Source: WRHT01 sp031550525 (GTDB taxonomy: Bacteria > Desulfobacterota > Desulfovibrionia > Desulfovibrionales > Desulfovibrionaceae). From it: a stretch of 64,000 nt of DNA. Where the stretch lies: positions 1 through 64,000 of the forward strand of contig JAVBON010000026.1 in assembly GCA_031550525.1 (NCBI GenBank), read 5' to 3'. The position numbers and the translations under genes are program-made. This document shows positions 44,411 through 52,691 of this stretch, piece by piece; the first letter of the stretch is position 1; each line of letters opens with the position of its first letter. The notes below the pieces were generated by a model. The model was not told the DNA's origin, did no database searches, and was given only the letters and a program-made list of their open reading frames with translations.

Positions 44411-44638
44411 ATGGAAGAAAAAATAGCCGCGATTATGTCGCTTATGCTGGGCAAAAACATTGGCGTTGGCGACAAGGTGGAGATGCAAAGCGAGCCTGCC
44501 TGGGACTCTATGAAGCATATAGAGCTGATAATGACGCTGGAGCAGGAGTTGGGCGTGTCGTTTGAGCCGGAGGACATTCCGCTTTTAAAATCCATGGCCC
44601 TTATTGTGGATAAAACGCGGAGCCTGGCCGGTGAATAA
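44411..44638 (+). CDS. Acyl carrier protein, copy 1
   Basis: This 75-residue acidic helical protein has the ACP fold. The phosphopantetheine site reads PAWDSMKHIELIM, with the attachment Ser about residue 34 and Met in place of the usual Leu of DSL. It is not the housekeeping AcpP, which would be near fabF, and is a pathway-specific carrier. It starts a chain of seven overlapping or closely spaced genes up to 50030. Its stop lies inside the next gene's start region (8-base overlap). Confidence 0.85.
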   Translation: MEEKIAAIMSLMLGKNIGVGDKVEMQSEPAWDSMKHIELIMTLEQELGVSFEPEDIPLLKSMALIVDKTRSLAGE

Positions 44639-45041
44639 CCTGCGCCTGCACCATATAGGCGTGGCTACCAGAGGCATAGCGCGCGAGCTGCCGGGCTTTG
44701 AGGCGCTGGGCTATAAGCCGGACGGGGACTATTTTACCGACCAAACGCAAAAAATACGCGGGCTGTTTATTTCAGCCCCCGGCCAGCCGGTGCTGGAGCT
44801 GCTTGAAAACCTGCACACTTCAGGCCCGTTGGATTCCTGCCTGGCCAAGGGCATAAAATTTTATCACTTCGCTTATGCAACGGACAATATTGAACGCAGC
44901 CGCGACGAACTTGCGGCAAAACACGGGGCCAAGGTTATAGTGCCGGTCACGGCGGCGGAATATTTTAAAAAAGTGTGCTTTCTGATGCTCCCCAATATGA
45001 TGATGATTGAACTGGTGCAGTTGCAAGCCGCAAGCGCATAA
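44631..45041 (+). CDS. VOC-superfamily protein (methylmalonyl-CoA epimerase-like)
   Basis: This 136-residue protein has two beta-alpha-beta-beta-beta VOC modules. Likely metal ligands are His in LHHIGVATR, Glu in PVLELLENL, His in KFYHFAYAT and Glu in MMIELVQ, the pattern of methylmalonyl-CoA epimerases and glyoxalases. The GTG at 44631 has GGAG upstream and overlaps the ACP stop; an earlier in-frame ATG at 44604 would put the start deep in the ACP gene. In this setting it may epimerise or rearrange an acyl-ACP or acyl-CoA intermediate. The substrate is unknown. Confidence 0.75.
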   Translation: MNNLRLHHIGVATRGIARELPGFEALGYKPDGDYFTDQTQKIRGLFISAPGQPVLELLENLHTSGPLDSCLAKGIKFYHFAYATDNIERSRDELAAKHGAKVIVPVTAAEYFKKVCFLMLPNMMMIELVQLQAASA

Positions 45042-45078
45042 GCGCGATAAAGCCCCATTGCTGAACAGGATAGGCCGC

Positions 45079-46158
45079 ATGGCGCAATTTGTTATAAAAA
45101 ACATCCGTCTGGCCGGGTGCGCGGTTGTTACCGGCGAGCAAACCTTGCGGCTGGACGACTTTCCGGAATATTACAACAATGATCCGGCCCTGCTGGCCCG
45201 CATGAAAAAAACCATCGGCTTCGGGCAACGCCAGGTGGCCGCGCCCGCCACCACCACCTGCGATTTATGCTCCGCCGCCGCCAAACGTCTTATGCGGGCT
45301 TTGAATATAGAGCCGCAACAGCTTGACGCCGTCATATCCGTAACCCAAACGCCGGATTATTACATGCCAGGCAACGCCCATGCGCTGCACGCCGCCCTTG
45401 GCCTGCCCAAAGACGCGGTGGCGCTGGACGTGGAGCTGGGCTGCTCCGGCTACGTGTACGGGCTGTGGCTTAGCGGCATGATGCTCGCCTCCGGCCTGCG
45501 CCGGGTGCTGCTGGTGGCGGGAGACACTTTAAGCAAAGCCGCTGGTCCGCGCGATAGAAGCGTGGCCCCCCTGTTTGGCGATGCCGGCAGCGCCACTATA
45601 GTGGAATTAAACCCGGAAGCGGCAAACACCTACTTTGTGCTGCGCTCCGATGGCACTGGCCTGAAAAAAATGTACATACCCGCCGGTGGCTACCGCGCGC
45701 CGTCCAACCCACAAACTCAAAAAGCCGTGCCGGATGCCGAAGGCAACCTGCGCAGTCCGGAAGATATTTATATGGACGGCTTCGGCATTTTTGAATTCAC
45801 CATGTCCGAACAGCCGGAGCTTTTGCGGCAGGTGTTGGAGTTTTCCGGCAAAGACGTTGCGGATATCGACTACTTCGTCCTGCACCAGGCCAACAGATAT
45901 ATAGTGGAAACCATTACCAGAAAAGCCAAGATTCCGCCGGAAAAAGCCCCCTCAGACTGCTTTACGCGCTTCGGCAACCAAAACTCCGCCTCCATACCCG
46001 GCGTGCTCTGCGGCAGTTTGGCTCCGGCTCTGGCCGGGCGCAAGGCGCTGGCGGTGCTGCAAGGCTTTGGGGTGGGCCTTTCTTGGGGGGCCTGCCAGTT
46101 GGAGCTGGATGATATAGTGTGCCTCGAGCCAATAGCTTACCAGGGGGCCGTAAAATGA
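45079..46158 (+). CDS. 3-oxoacyl-ACP synthase III-like enzyme, copy 1
   Basis: This 359-residue thiolase-fold enzyme is of the KAS III (FabH) family and joins an acyl primer to an ACP-bound extender. All catalytic residues appear: Cys at about residue 122 (VELGCSGYVYG), His in VLHQANRYI and Asn in RFGNQNSAS. It is longer than FabH (about 317) and closer in length to secondary-metabolite KAS III enzymes. I chose the ATG at 45079, where the protein aligns with copy 2. It overlaps the next gene by ATGA. Confidence 0.87.
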   Translation: MAQFVIKNIRLAGCAVVTGEQTLRLDDFPEYYNNDPALLARMKKTIGFGQRQVAAPATTTCDLCSAAAKRLMRALNIEPQQLDAVISVTQTPDYYMPGNAHALHAALGLPKDAVALDVELGCSGYVYGLWLSGMMLASGLRRVLLVAGDTLSKAAGPRDRSVAPLFGDAGSATIVELNPEAANTYFVLRSDGTGLKKMYIPAGGYRAPSNPQTQKAVPDAEGNLRSPEDIYMDGFGIFEFTMSEQPELLRQVLEFSGKDVADIDYFVLHQANRYIVETITRKAKIPPEKAPSDCFTRFGNQNSASIPGVLCGSLAPALAGRKALAVLQGFGVGLSWGACQLELDDIVCLEPIAYQGAVK

Positions 46159-47297
46159 AGTGCTCTTTCTCGGGTGTGGCCGTGCAAGGCATGGTGGCCG
46201 TTGTGCCGCCTGTCCGCATAAATATTGACGATGAAATCGCCTTTTTTGACAACAACCCCAAAAAGCTGGCGCGCGCCAAAAACATGATTGGCTACGGCGC
46301 CCGCCATGTGGTCGATGCTGGCGTGACTGCCGTGGATTTGTGCGAGCAGGCCGCGTTAAAGCTTATAAAAGGCATGGGCCTTGACCCGCAAAGCATTGAC
46401 GCGCTGGTGCTGGTAAACCAAAGCCCGGATCATTTCCACCCTGCCGGGGCCTGCATATTGCAGGGCCGCTTGGGGCTTTCCGCCGAATGCGCGGCTTTTG
46501 ACGTTGCCATGGGCTGTTCCGGCTATGTTTACGGCCTCTGGCTGGCCCACTCCCTTATCGCCTCCGGCGCGGCGCAAAAACTGCTGTTGCTGGCTGGCGA
46601 CACCCCCAGCATACATACCGACAGGCGCAACCGGCTGGTAAACCCGCTTTTTGGCGATGCGGGCTCCGCCACCCTGCTCACGCGGGCCGATGACGGGCGC
46701 AAGGCCTTTTTTAATCTCGCCACCGACGGCAGGCGCTGGCACAGCATAGCCATGCCCGCCGGGGGCTTTCGCCTGCGGGCCGATGCGGATATTTTAAGCC
46801 GTGAATACGCCGACGAGGCGGGGAATATCTGGAAGCTGACCGACGGCCTTATTGACGGTATGGCGGTTTTTGACTTCAGCACGCATGAAGTGCCGCAAAA
46901 TATATCCGGCCTGCTGGCTTACGCAGGGCTGAAGACGGATGACATTGACTTTTTCGCCCTGCATCAGGCCAACAAACAAATTGTGCAGGGCATAGGCTTG
47001 TCTCTGGGCCTTTCTGCCGATAAGATCTTTTGGCGGACCTTTGAAAAATACGGCAACCAGTCCACAGCCTCAGTAGCTGGCGCTTTGTGCGACGCGCTGG
47101 AACAAAGCATGCCCGGCAGCGACTTGAGGCTGCTCTTAAGCGGCTTTGGGGTCGGCCTCTCATGGGGCAGTGCCGTTATTGAAACAAAGCGGGCCTATAA
47201 CGGCGGGGTGCAAATTTTAGAGAGCAGCCCGCAAGCGCAAAGCAGAGTAAACATGGTCGAGTTCTGGCAAAATAAATTTCTGAAAAAGGGAATCTGA
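46155..47297 (+). CDS. 3-oxoacyl-ACP synthase III-like enzyme, copy 2
   Basis: This 380-residue paralogue of the preceding enzyme also keeps the catalytic Cys (about residue 121, MGCSGYVYGLWL), His (ALHQANKQI) and Asn (KYGNQSTAS). The two share many segments but differ through most of the chain, so they likely do successive or different condensations, or act as a pair. Its start overlaps the stop of copy 1 (ATGA) and its stop overlaps the second ACP gene (TGATG), showing tight coupling. Confidence 0.87.
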   Translation: MKCSFSGVAVQGMVAVVPPVRINIDDEIAFFDNNPKKLARAKNMIGYGARHVVDAGVTAVDLCEQAALKLIKGMGLDPQSIDALVLVNQSPDHFHPAGACILQGRLGLSAECAAFDVAMGCSGYVYGLWLAHSLIASGAAQKLLLLAGDTPSIHTDRRNRLVNPLFGDAGSATLLTRADDGRKAFFNLATDGRRWHSIAMPAGGFRLRADADILSREYADEAGNIWKLTDGLIDGMAVFDFSTHEVPQNISGLLAYAGLKTDDIDFFALHQANKQIVQGIGLSLGLSADKIFWRTFEKYGNQSTASVAGALCDALEQSMPGSDLRLLLSGFGVGLSWGSAVIETKRAYNGGVQILESSPQAQSRVNMVEFWQNKFLKKGI

Positions 47298-47521
47298 TGA
47301 GCATAAATGAATTTTTGGAAGAAATGCTGGATGTTTTGCAGCGTGACGACCCCATAAGCGCTGGCATGGCCCTTGCGGATATTGAAGAATGGGACTCCAT
47401 GGCCATAATGGGCACGGCGGCTTTTTTGGACCGCCACTTCAACGTGCGCCTCAGCATGAACGACTTTAAAGGGTTTACCACCGTGGCCGACATAGCCAAA
47501 GCCGCGGGCATAAAAGCATGA
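47297..47521 (+). CDS. Acyl carrier protein, copy 2
   Basis: This 74-residue protein has an ACP-like helical fold with the attachment site EEWDSMAIMG (Ser about residue 34), again DSM. It differs from copy 1 along most of its length. Its acidic helix II and the following VRLSMNDFKGFTTVADIAKAAG are typical. It overlaps the KAS III copy 2 stop and the SDR start. Having two carriers suggests that one holds the primer and one the extender or product. Confidence 0.82.
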   Translation: MSINEFLEEMLDVLQRDDPISAGMALADIEEWDSMAIMGTAAFLDRHFNVRLSMNDFKGFTTVADIAKAAGIKA

Positions 47522-48261
47522 TCCGCTTCACCCCCGAAGACGTGCTGCTGGTAACCGGCGCATCCTCCGGCTTTGGGGCCGCATCCGCCCTGCTGCTCAA
47601 CAGCCTTGGGGCAACGGTTATTGCCGCCGCCCGCGATCAGGAGCGCCTTAAGGCCGTGGCCGCGCAAAGCGCCAACCCGCAAAATTTTCATTGCCATACC
47701 AAAGATCTGGCCCAAGACGCCGACAGCCTTGGCGATTGGGTTAAAGAGCTTAAAAACGCCCACGGCAAACTGCGCGGCCTTTTACACTGCGCCGGAATAT
47801 GCGGCATAACGCCGGTGCGCCTGCAAGAAAGCCAAGGCCTGCGCCAGATGTTGGACGTAAACCTGGTGGCGGGCTATCAACTTGGCCGCGCCTTTCTTGA
47901 CCGGCGCAACAACATAGGCGCTGGGGCCTCCATGGTTTTCATCGCATCCACCGGCGCTTTCAGCGGCAATGCGGGCATATCGGCCTACGCCGCTTCCAAG
48001 GGCGCGGTTTTTTCCATGTCCAGAGCCATGGCCTGCGAGTTCGCGCCGCAGGGCATTCGCGTAAACTGCATCTCTCCAGCTTTTATACTCACGCCCATGA
48101 CCGAAACCCTGCATGAGCATTACCCGGACTGGGCCGATTACCCACTGGGGCCCGGCAGCCCGCAAGACGTGGCCCAAGCCGCCGCCTGGCTGCTTTCCGG
48201 CGCTTCGCGCTGGGTTACGGGCCAAAACATAGTGCTGGACGGCGGGAATAGCCTGAAATGA
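47518..48261 (+). CDS. Short-chain dehydrogenase, FabG-like
   Basis: This 247-residue SDR has the cofactor motif TGASSGFGAAS near residues 13-23, the NAG-like HCAGICG motif, Ser in FIASTGAFSG and the catalytic YAASKGAV. The end (RWVTGQNIVLDGGNS) is typical of FabG and related 3-oxoacyl-ACP reductases. It likely reduces a 3-oxo group made by the KAS III enzymes upstream. Both ends overlap neighbours by four bases. Confidence 0.87.
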   Translation: MIRFTPEDVLLVTGASSGFGAASALLLNSLGATVIAAARDQERLKAVAAQSANPQNFHCHTKDLAQDADSLGDWVKELKNAHGKLRGLLHCAGICGITPVRLQESQGLRQMLDVNLVAGYQLGRAFLDRRNNIGAGASMVFIASTGAFSGNAGISAYAASKGAVFSMSRAMACEFAPQGIRVNCISPAFILTPMTETLHEHYPDWADYPLGPGSPQDVAQAAAWLLSGASRWVTGQNIVLDGGNSLK

Positions 48262-50030
48262 CCCCGCTGTTTCAGGATGCCCCCACACGGGCGGACCTGC
48301 TGGCCCTGCCGCTGCCGGAAAACCTCCGGCACATAACCATTGCGGTGCACCGTAACCATGCCTTTGAGCTGGCCGCTTCGGCCTTAAACCCCTTTCTGGC
48401 CCTTTCCGGCCTGCAAGCCGATTTCTGGTACAGCGATTATGACGACAGCCTGAGCTTCGCCCATATGCCGCCCAAGGCCGATATTCACATTATCTGGGTG
48501 GACGCGGCCAAATACCGAATGGAAAATTTCGCGGCATGGCTGAGCGGGCGGGCGCAGGCCCTGCGCGAGGCCGGAGTTGCTGAATTGGAGGCCGGCGCGG
48601 ACAAATCCGGAATCTACACGGATAATGCCAATATTGCCGAGGGTATCTTCAAGGTTGAGGCGGGTAATGCGTATATTGGCCCAGACCAGTCCAAATCTGT
48701 TGCGCTTAATCCGGCCAATGGCCTGAACAGGCCCAAAACAGGCGCAAATAGAATAATAGTGGCCTGTACCGGCACATCTGGCCTTACGCCAGAACTGCCC
48801 GCCACTTCAGCTATCACACTCAAACTGCCTGACCAAACCCTGTTTCTGGATGTGGACGCCGCAACCGCGCACTTGGGCGGGCAGGCTTTTTCCGAGCGCC
48901 TGCAAGCGCTGGCAGGCACACGCCTTTCCAACTCCGCGCTACTCTTGGCGGCCCGCGAGCTGGGCTGCCGCTATATCCCCGCCCTGCTCCTCACTCCGCT
49001 CAAAGCGCTGGTGCTGGATTTGGACAACACCCTTTACGACGGCGTGCTGGGCGAAGACGGCATACAGGGCGTAACCCCGCGCCAAGCCGTGCAAAAACGC
49101 CTCAAAGAACTGGCCGGGCAAGGCTTTATGCTGGCTTTGGCCTCTAAAAATGAAGAAGACGACGTTAAAAGGCTGTTTGCCGAGCGCGCTGATTTTGCCC
49201 TGCGTTGGGAGGATTTTTCAGCCGCCCGCATAAACTGGCGGCCCAAGCCTGAAAATATCGCCGAGATTGCGCGGGATTTAAACATAGGGTTGGACGCCAT
49301 GCTCTTTGTGGACGACAACCCTGGCGAAGCCCTGCGCGCCGCCGTTGAACTGCCTGAATTGCACGTTGCCGAAGCCCCCTCGGCGGAAGTTGCCTTAAAC
49401 ATCCTGCGCTTTTACCCCGGCCTGATGAAAACATCCTTTACGGCGGAGGACGCCCTGCGCGGGGCCGACGCGCGGGCCAATGCCGCCCGGCGCGAGCTTG
49501 GAGCAGGCCTAAGCGCTGAGGAGTATGTAGCGGCCCTGCAAATTGAAATGGATTTTGCCGTAAACAAGCTGGAACAACTGCCCCGCGTGACGGAACTGCT
49601 GAACAAAACCAACCAGTTTATTCTGTCTTTCAAAAGGCCTGACCCCGCCGAAGCTGCAAAATACATGGCGGAGCCAAACCGTTGCGTGGTCACGGCTGCC
49701 ATGCGCGACAAGCTTTCGGATAGCGGCATAATCGCCGTGCTGCTGGCCCGCCAAAACGGCGATATGTATGTTGACGAGCTTGCCGTAAGCTGCCGGGCGC
49801 TGGGCCGGGGCGTGGAAAACGGCATGCTCGCCCAAATGTTGCGCCTGGCGGCTGAACATTTGGGGAACAAAGGCAAAATTTTTGTGTGCCATAAAACAGG
49901 CCCGCGCAACAAACCGGCCCTGGATTGGCTGGCAAGCTGCGTGGCCGTGCCGCAGAAAGATAACTTGGCGCTGCTTCCAGCCTTGCCTGCGGCGGAGCTT
50001 GCGGGAGTAAAAACAAGGCTGTTGGGTTAG
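48258..50030 (+). CDS. FkbH-like HAD-IIIC family protein
   Basis: This 590-residue protein matches FkbH-type enzymes, which load glyceryl units from 1,3-bisphosphoglycerate onto an ACP. An N-terminal region of about 250 residues precedes the HAD phosphatase core, marked by LDLDNTLYDGVLGEDG near residue 255, LASKNEEDDVKRLF and FVDDNPGEALRA. A GNAT-like C-terminal region starts near 440 and includes INKTNQF-type FAVNKLEQLPRVTELLNKTNQF and SCRALGRGVENGML. It ends the overlapping operon of ACPs, KAS III enzymes and SDR. The combination resembles FkbH/KAS III/ACP sets in tetronate pathways and in Campylobacter flagellin glycosylation loci. Confidence 0.87.
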   Translation: MTPLFQDAPTRADLLALPLPENLRHITIAVHRNHAFELAASALNPFLALSGLQADFWYSDYDDSLSFAHMPPKADIHIIWVDAAKYRMENFAAWLSGRAQALREAGVAELEAGADKSGIYTDNANIAEGIFKVEAGNAYIGPDQSKSVALNPANGLNRPKTGANRIIVACTGTSGLTPELPATSAITLKLPDQTLFLDVDAATAHLGGQAFSERLQALAGTRLSNSALLLAARELGCRYIPALLLTPLKALVLDLDNTLYDGVLGEDGIQGVTPRQAVQKRLKELAGQGFMLALASKNEEDDVKRLFAERADFALRWEDFSAARINWRPKPENIAEIARDLNIGLDAMLFVDDNPGEALRAAVELPELHVAEAPSAEVALNILRFYPGLMKTSFTAEDALRGADARANAARRELGAGLSAEEYVAALQIEMDFAVNKLEQLPRVTELLNKTNQFILSFKRPDPAEAAKYMAEPNRCVVTAAMRDKLSDSGIIAVLLARQNGDMYVDELAVSCRALGRGVENGMLAQMLRLAAEHLGNKGKIFVCHKTGPRNKPALDWLASCVAVPQKDNLALLPALPAAELAGVKTRLLG

Positions 50031-50067
50031 ATCTGGTGGAAGAATATGGAAAAGGCGCCGCGTGCCA

Positions 50068-50286
50068 GGTTGTGTCTACATTCAGAGTGATTTTGCGCTC
50101 TGGCAGGGAAGCAAGGCTTTTAACCGAAAGAGTATACTCTTACGGTATTCGACTGAGGGGCAAAGCTTTGCAGACGCAGCCAGAGGGCAAAAGCGTCTGA
50201 ATGTCGACACAACCTGAGGCAGATTTATAAAATCTTGGCTGCGCCCAACCCCGCAATATGGCGGTAAACCGCCTTGACCTTGCAAC
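50068..50286. repeat. Inverted repeat plus core hairpin repeat
   Basis: Arms at about 50068-50104 and 50180-50216 are inverted copies that start AGGTTGTGTC, enclosing small palindromes (GAGTATACTC and GCAAAGCTTTGC). A core copy follows directly at 50214-50286, with the second hairpin as GCTGCGCCC and the third as GGCGGTAAACCGCC. No gene is seen in 50031-50331. Confidence 0.65.
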
Positions 50287-50331
50287 TGTCATAATCCGCG
50301 CTGCCTTGATTACACGGGTAAAGGATTTGCC

Positions 50332-50988
50332 ATGAGCGATAATACAACCAAATCAATAGTCATAGTCGGCAACTCCGGCTTTGCCCGCGAGTGCTACGCC
50401 ATGCTGCGCGCCGTTATGCGGCGCGAGCCCGCGTTATCCGTAAAAGGTTTTTTAAGCTTTGAAGGTTACAAAGGCGACCTGAAAGAGCTTTCCGGCCTGC
50501 TGCTGGGCACTGACGACGAATACGCCCACCAGCCAGGCGAGTATGCCGTTATTGGCATAGGCGACCCGCACCTGCGCCGCAAGGCCTACCTTAAGCTAAG
50601 AGCCAGGGGCGTGCCCTTTTTCACCCTTATCCACCCCAACGCTTATGTGGATGAGGCCACCAGCGTGGGCGAAGGCTGCATTTTCGGCAGCAAGTGCTAC
50701 ATTAACTGCAACTGCGCCATCGGCCCCGGCAACCTCTTTAACGGGCTGGTACACATGGGCCACGACTGCACGGTGGGCGAGTGCAACTTTTTCGGCCCCA
50801 ACGTGCAGATTTTGGGCGGAGTAAACATGGGCGGCTGCAACTCCGTTGGCGCTACCAGCGTTATTATGCCCGCCGCCCGCATTGGCAGCGGCAATATAAT
50901 AGCCCCCTTGAGCGCCGTATACAAAGGCTGCCGCGACAACACCTATATGTCAGGCAACCCGGCGGTGAAAGTGGGAACGCGGGAATAG
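50332..50988 (+). CDS. PglD/NeuD-like sugar O/N-acyltransferase
   Basis: This 218-residue protein has an N-terminal Rossmann-like domain (IVIVGNSGFARECYAML) and a C-terminal left-handed beta-helix of hexapeptide repeats (ATSVGEGCIFGSKCYINCNCAIGPGNLFN). The catalytic-type His lies in GLVHMGHDCTVG. Family members acetylate amino sugars such as bacillosamine or sialic acid. It may instead use the acyl group made by the preceding operon, which would explain its place. AAGGAT precedes the ATG. It ends 47 bases before the converging radical SAM gene. Confidence 0.87.
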   Translation: MSDNTTKSIVIVGNSGFARECYAMLRAVMRREPALSVKGFLSFEGYKGDLKELSGLLLGTDDEYAHQPGEYAVIGIGDPHLRRKAYLKLRARGVPFFTLIHPNAYVDEATSVGEGCIFGSKCYINCNCAIGPGNLFNGLVHMGHDCTVGECNFFGPNVQILGGVNMGGCNSVGATSVIMPAARIGSGNIIAPLSAVYKGCRDNTYMSGNPAVKVGTRE

Positions 50989-51035
50989 GCACAGCCAATT
51001 TCCTCCCAAAATCAGGGCCAGCATATTAGCAGCGC

Positions 51036-52658
51036 TTATTCAAGCACGGCCCATACCGGCGCGCCCAGCGCAACATGGGCGTATTTATGCTCGAGATTTT
51101 TGACCAGCGACGGCAAATAGCATTTTCTGGTGAAGACTATTACCGGTTTTGCGTCATCCGCAGTTAGGTCTTTGGGGTGGATAACCGGAATACCCTCCAC
51201 TTGCGCGGGGTAGCCGGGCATATCTATTAAAAAGGCCACAGGTTTGGCGGCGGCGAACAGCCCCGCGAATTTTTTGTAAGAAGCGCCACAGCCCCAGAAG
51301 TATACTTCCTTTCCGGCCAGAGCGGCGGCTTTTTCCCGCAGGATTCGCCGATGATGCTCGCCGTAAAGCTCCCAAAACAATTCGTACAGCCTCAGGGAAA
51401 GTTTCAAACCTGACGCGGCGGCGAGAAAGGCTTCAAAATCCGCCTCCGGCAAGAGCGGCCTCAGGTAAAGCAGCATGCTGCGCTTATACAGCTCCTGCCC
51501 CTGGGCGTTATCTTCAAGCACAAAGGGGTATTGGTCCTTGAGCGGGTCAAAGGCCATGCCCTGGTACAAAAAATGACGCGGCGCCGGCAGCAGATGCGGC
51601 TCGCCGGCAAGGGGCAGAGCCGCCGCCGATCTCAAGGCCGCCTTGAAATCATCGTCACTGTCAACCTTGAATACATAGGGGTCGCCGTCAGCGAAGCTCA
51701 AGGGCACGTCTATGCCTTTTAGGTGCGACAAGGCGGCGTCATCTTCCACCAAATCCTCGCGGTAGTTGGATGGATACCAGCGCTCGGCAAAGGTCTCTAT
51801 CTCAGCCGTGCTAAAACGCTTGTCCAGCACGGTTATATCCGTATCCATATTGCGCAGTTTCTTGTCTTTAAAAAGTTTCAGCAGGCCGGTGCTGAAAAGC
51901 TCGCTGGTATCGCCAAGGCGCTGGCGTTGCATGGGCAGGCACATGCCGCAGTGCGCGCACAGCTTTGACGCCTGCGCCTGAAACTCGTGCGGGGCGCGCC
52001 GCCACCAGCCGGGCTCCACGGGCCATGCGTTGGCTCCGTCATGCAGGAGGCGGTCAATGGCCGCGCCCACCTCGCAAAAATATGCGCCGTTTATGTTTAC
52101 GGTAGGGCTCCAGATGCGCTGCACCCAGCAGTTGTTTATGAGCTTCCATTTAAGGGCCTCATCCTGCACGGCGTCGCCCACGGCCAGGGTAAGCGGGTGG
52201 TGGCTGCACACCTCCTGCTGCGCCGCATCATGCGCGTTGTAGCGGATGGTGCGGTAAGTTCTGGTCATGTCGCAATCGCCCTCCGGCCACTCGCTCCAGG
52301 CATATTCCGGCACCCAGCTATATTTGGAATCCACCGCTGGTTTTGAGGCGATGGCGCGTTTTTTCATGCCCGGCAGGCCAGAGGTGAAAATATTCAGCTT
52401 TTCCTGCGGCAGGTGCCTGCGCAAAAGAGCGTTAACCTCGGCGAATTGCGGATGCATAAGAGGCTCGCCGCCTATTATGCTGACCATGGAGGGCCAGTCT
52501 TTATACGCAATAATGGCGGCTTCTATTTTATCAAGGGGCATGTGCCTGCGCTGGTCCGTACGCAAATGCCGCGTATAGCGCGTGCAGTATATGCAGGTAT
52601 TGGGGCATACCGACGTAATGTCGATGAGCGCGCTCCACGTTTTATGCATGTAATCCAT
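51036..52658 (-). CDS. Radical SAM protein with C-terminal Rossmann-like domain
   Basis: This 540-residue protein has the radical SAM cluster motif CPNTCIYC near residues 18-25 and a GGEPLMHP motif. A later Cys-rich stretch (KLCAHCGMCLP) could hold a second cluster, as in SPASM enzymes. Residues about 450-540 form another domain with VYFWGCGASYKKFAGLF and PGYPAQVEGIPVIHPKDL, resembling the sugar-binding Rossmann domain seen in PglD-like proteins. It likely modifies a sugar or glycan component. It is the last gene of a three-gene reverse-strand unit with two GT2 genes. Confidence 0.85.
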   Translation of the reverse strand: MDYMHKTWSALIDITSVCPNTCIYCTRYTRHLRTDQRRHMPLDKIEAAIIAYKDWPSMVSIIGGEPLMHPQFAEVNALLRRHLPQEKLNIFTSGLPGMKKRAIASKPAVDSKYSWVPEYAWSEWPEGDCDMTRTYRTIRYNAHDAAQQEVCSHHPLTLAVGDAVQDEALKWKLINNCWVQRIWSPTVNINGAYFCEVGAAIDRLLHDGANAWPVEPGWWRRAPHEFQAQASKLCAHCGMCLPMQRQRLGDTSELFSTGLLKLFKDKKLRNMDTDITVLDKRFSTAEIETFAERWYPSNYREDLVEDDAALSHLKGIDVPLSFADGDPYVFKVDSDDDFKAALRSAAALPLAGEPHLLPAPRHFLYQGMAFDPLKDQYPFVLEDNAQGQELYKRSMLLYLRPLLPEADFEAFLAAASGLKLSLRLYELFWELYGEHHRRILREKAAALAGKEVYFWGCGASYKKFAGLFAAAKPVAFLIDMPGYPAQVEGIPVIHPKDLTADDAKPVIVFTRKCYLPSLVKNLEHKYAHVALGAPVWAVLE

Positions 52659-52691
52659 ATTACTCTCCAGCCAGACAGCGCCGCTGCAAAA

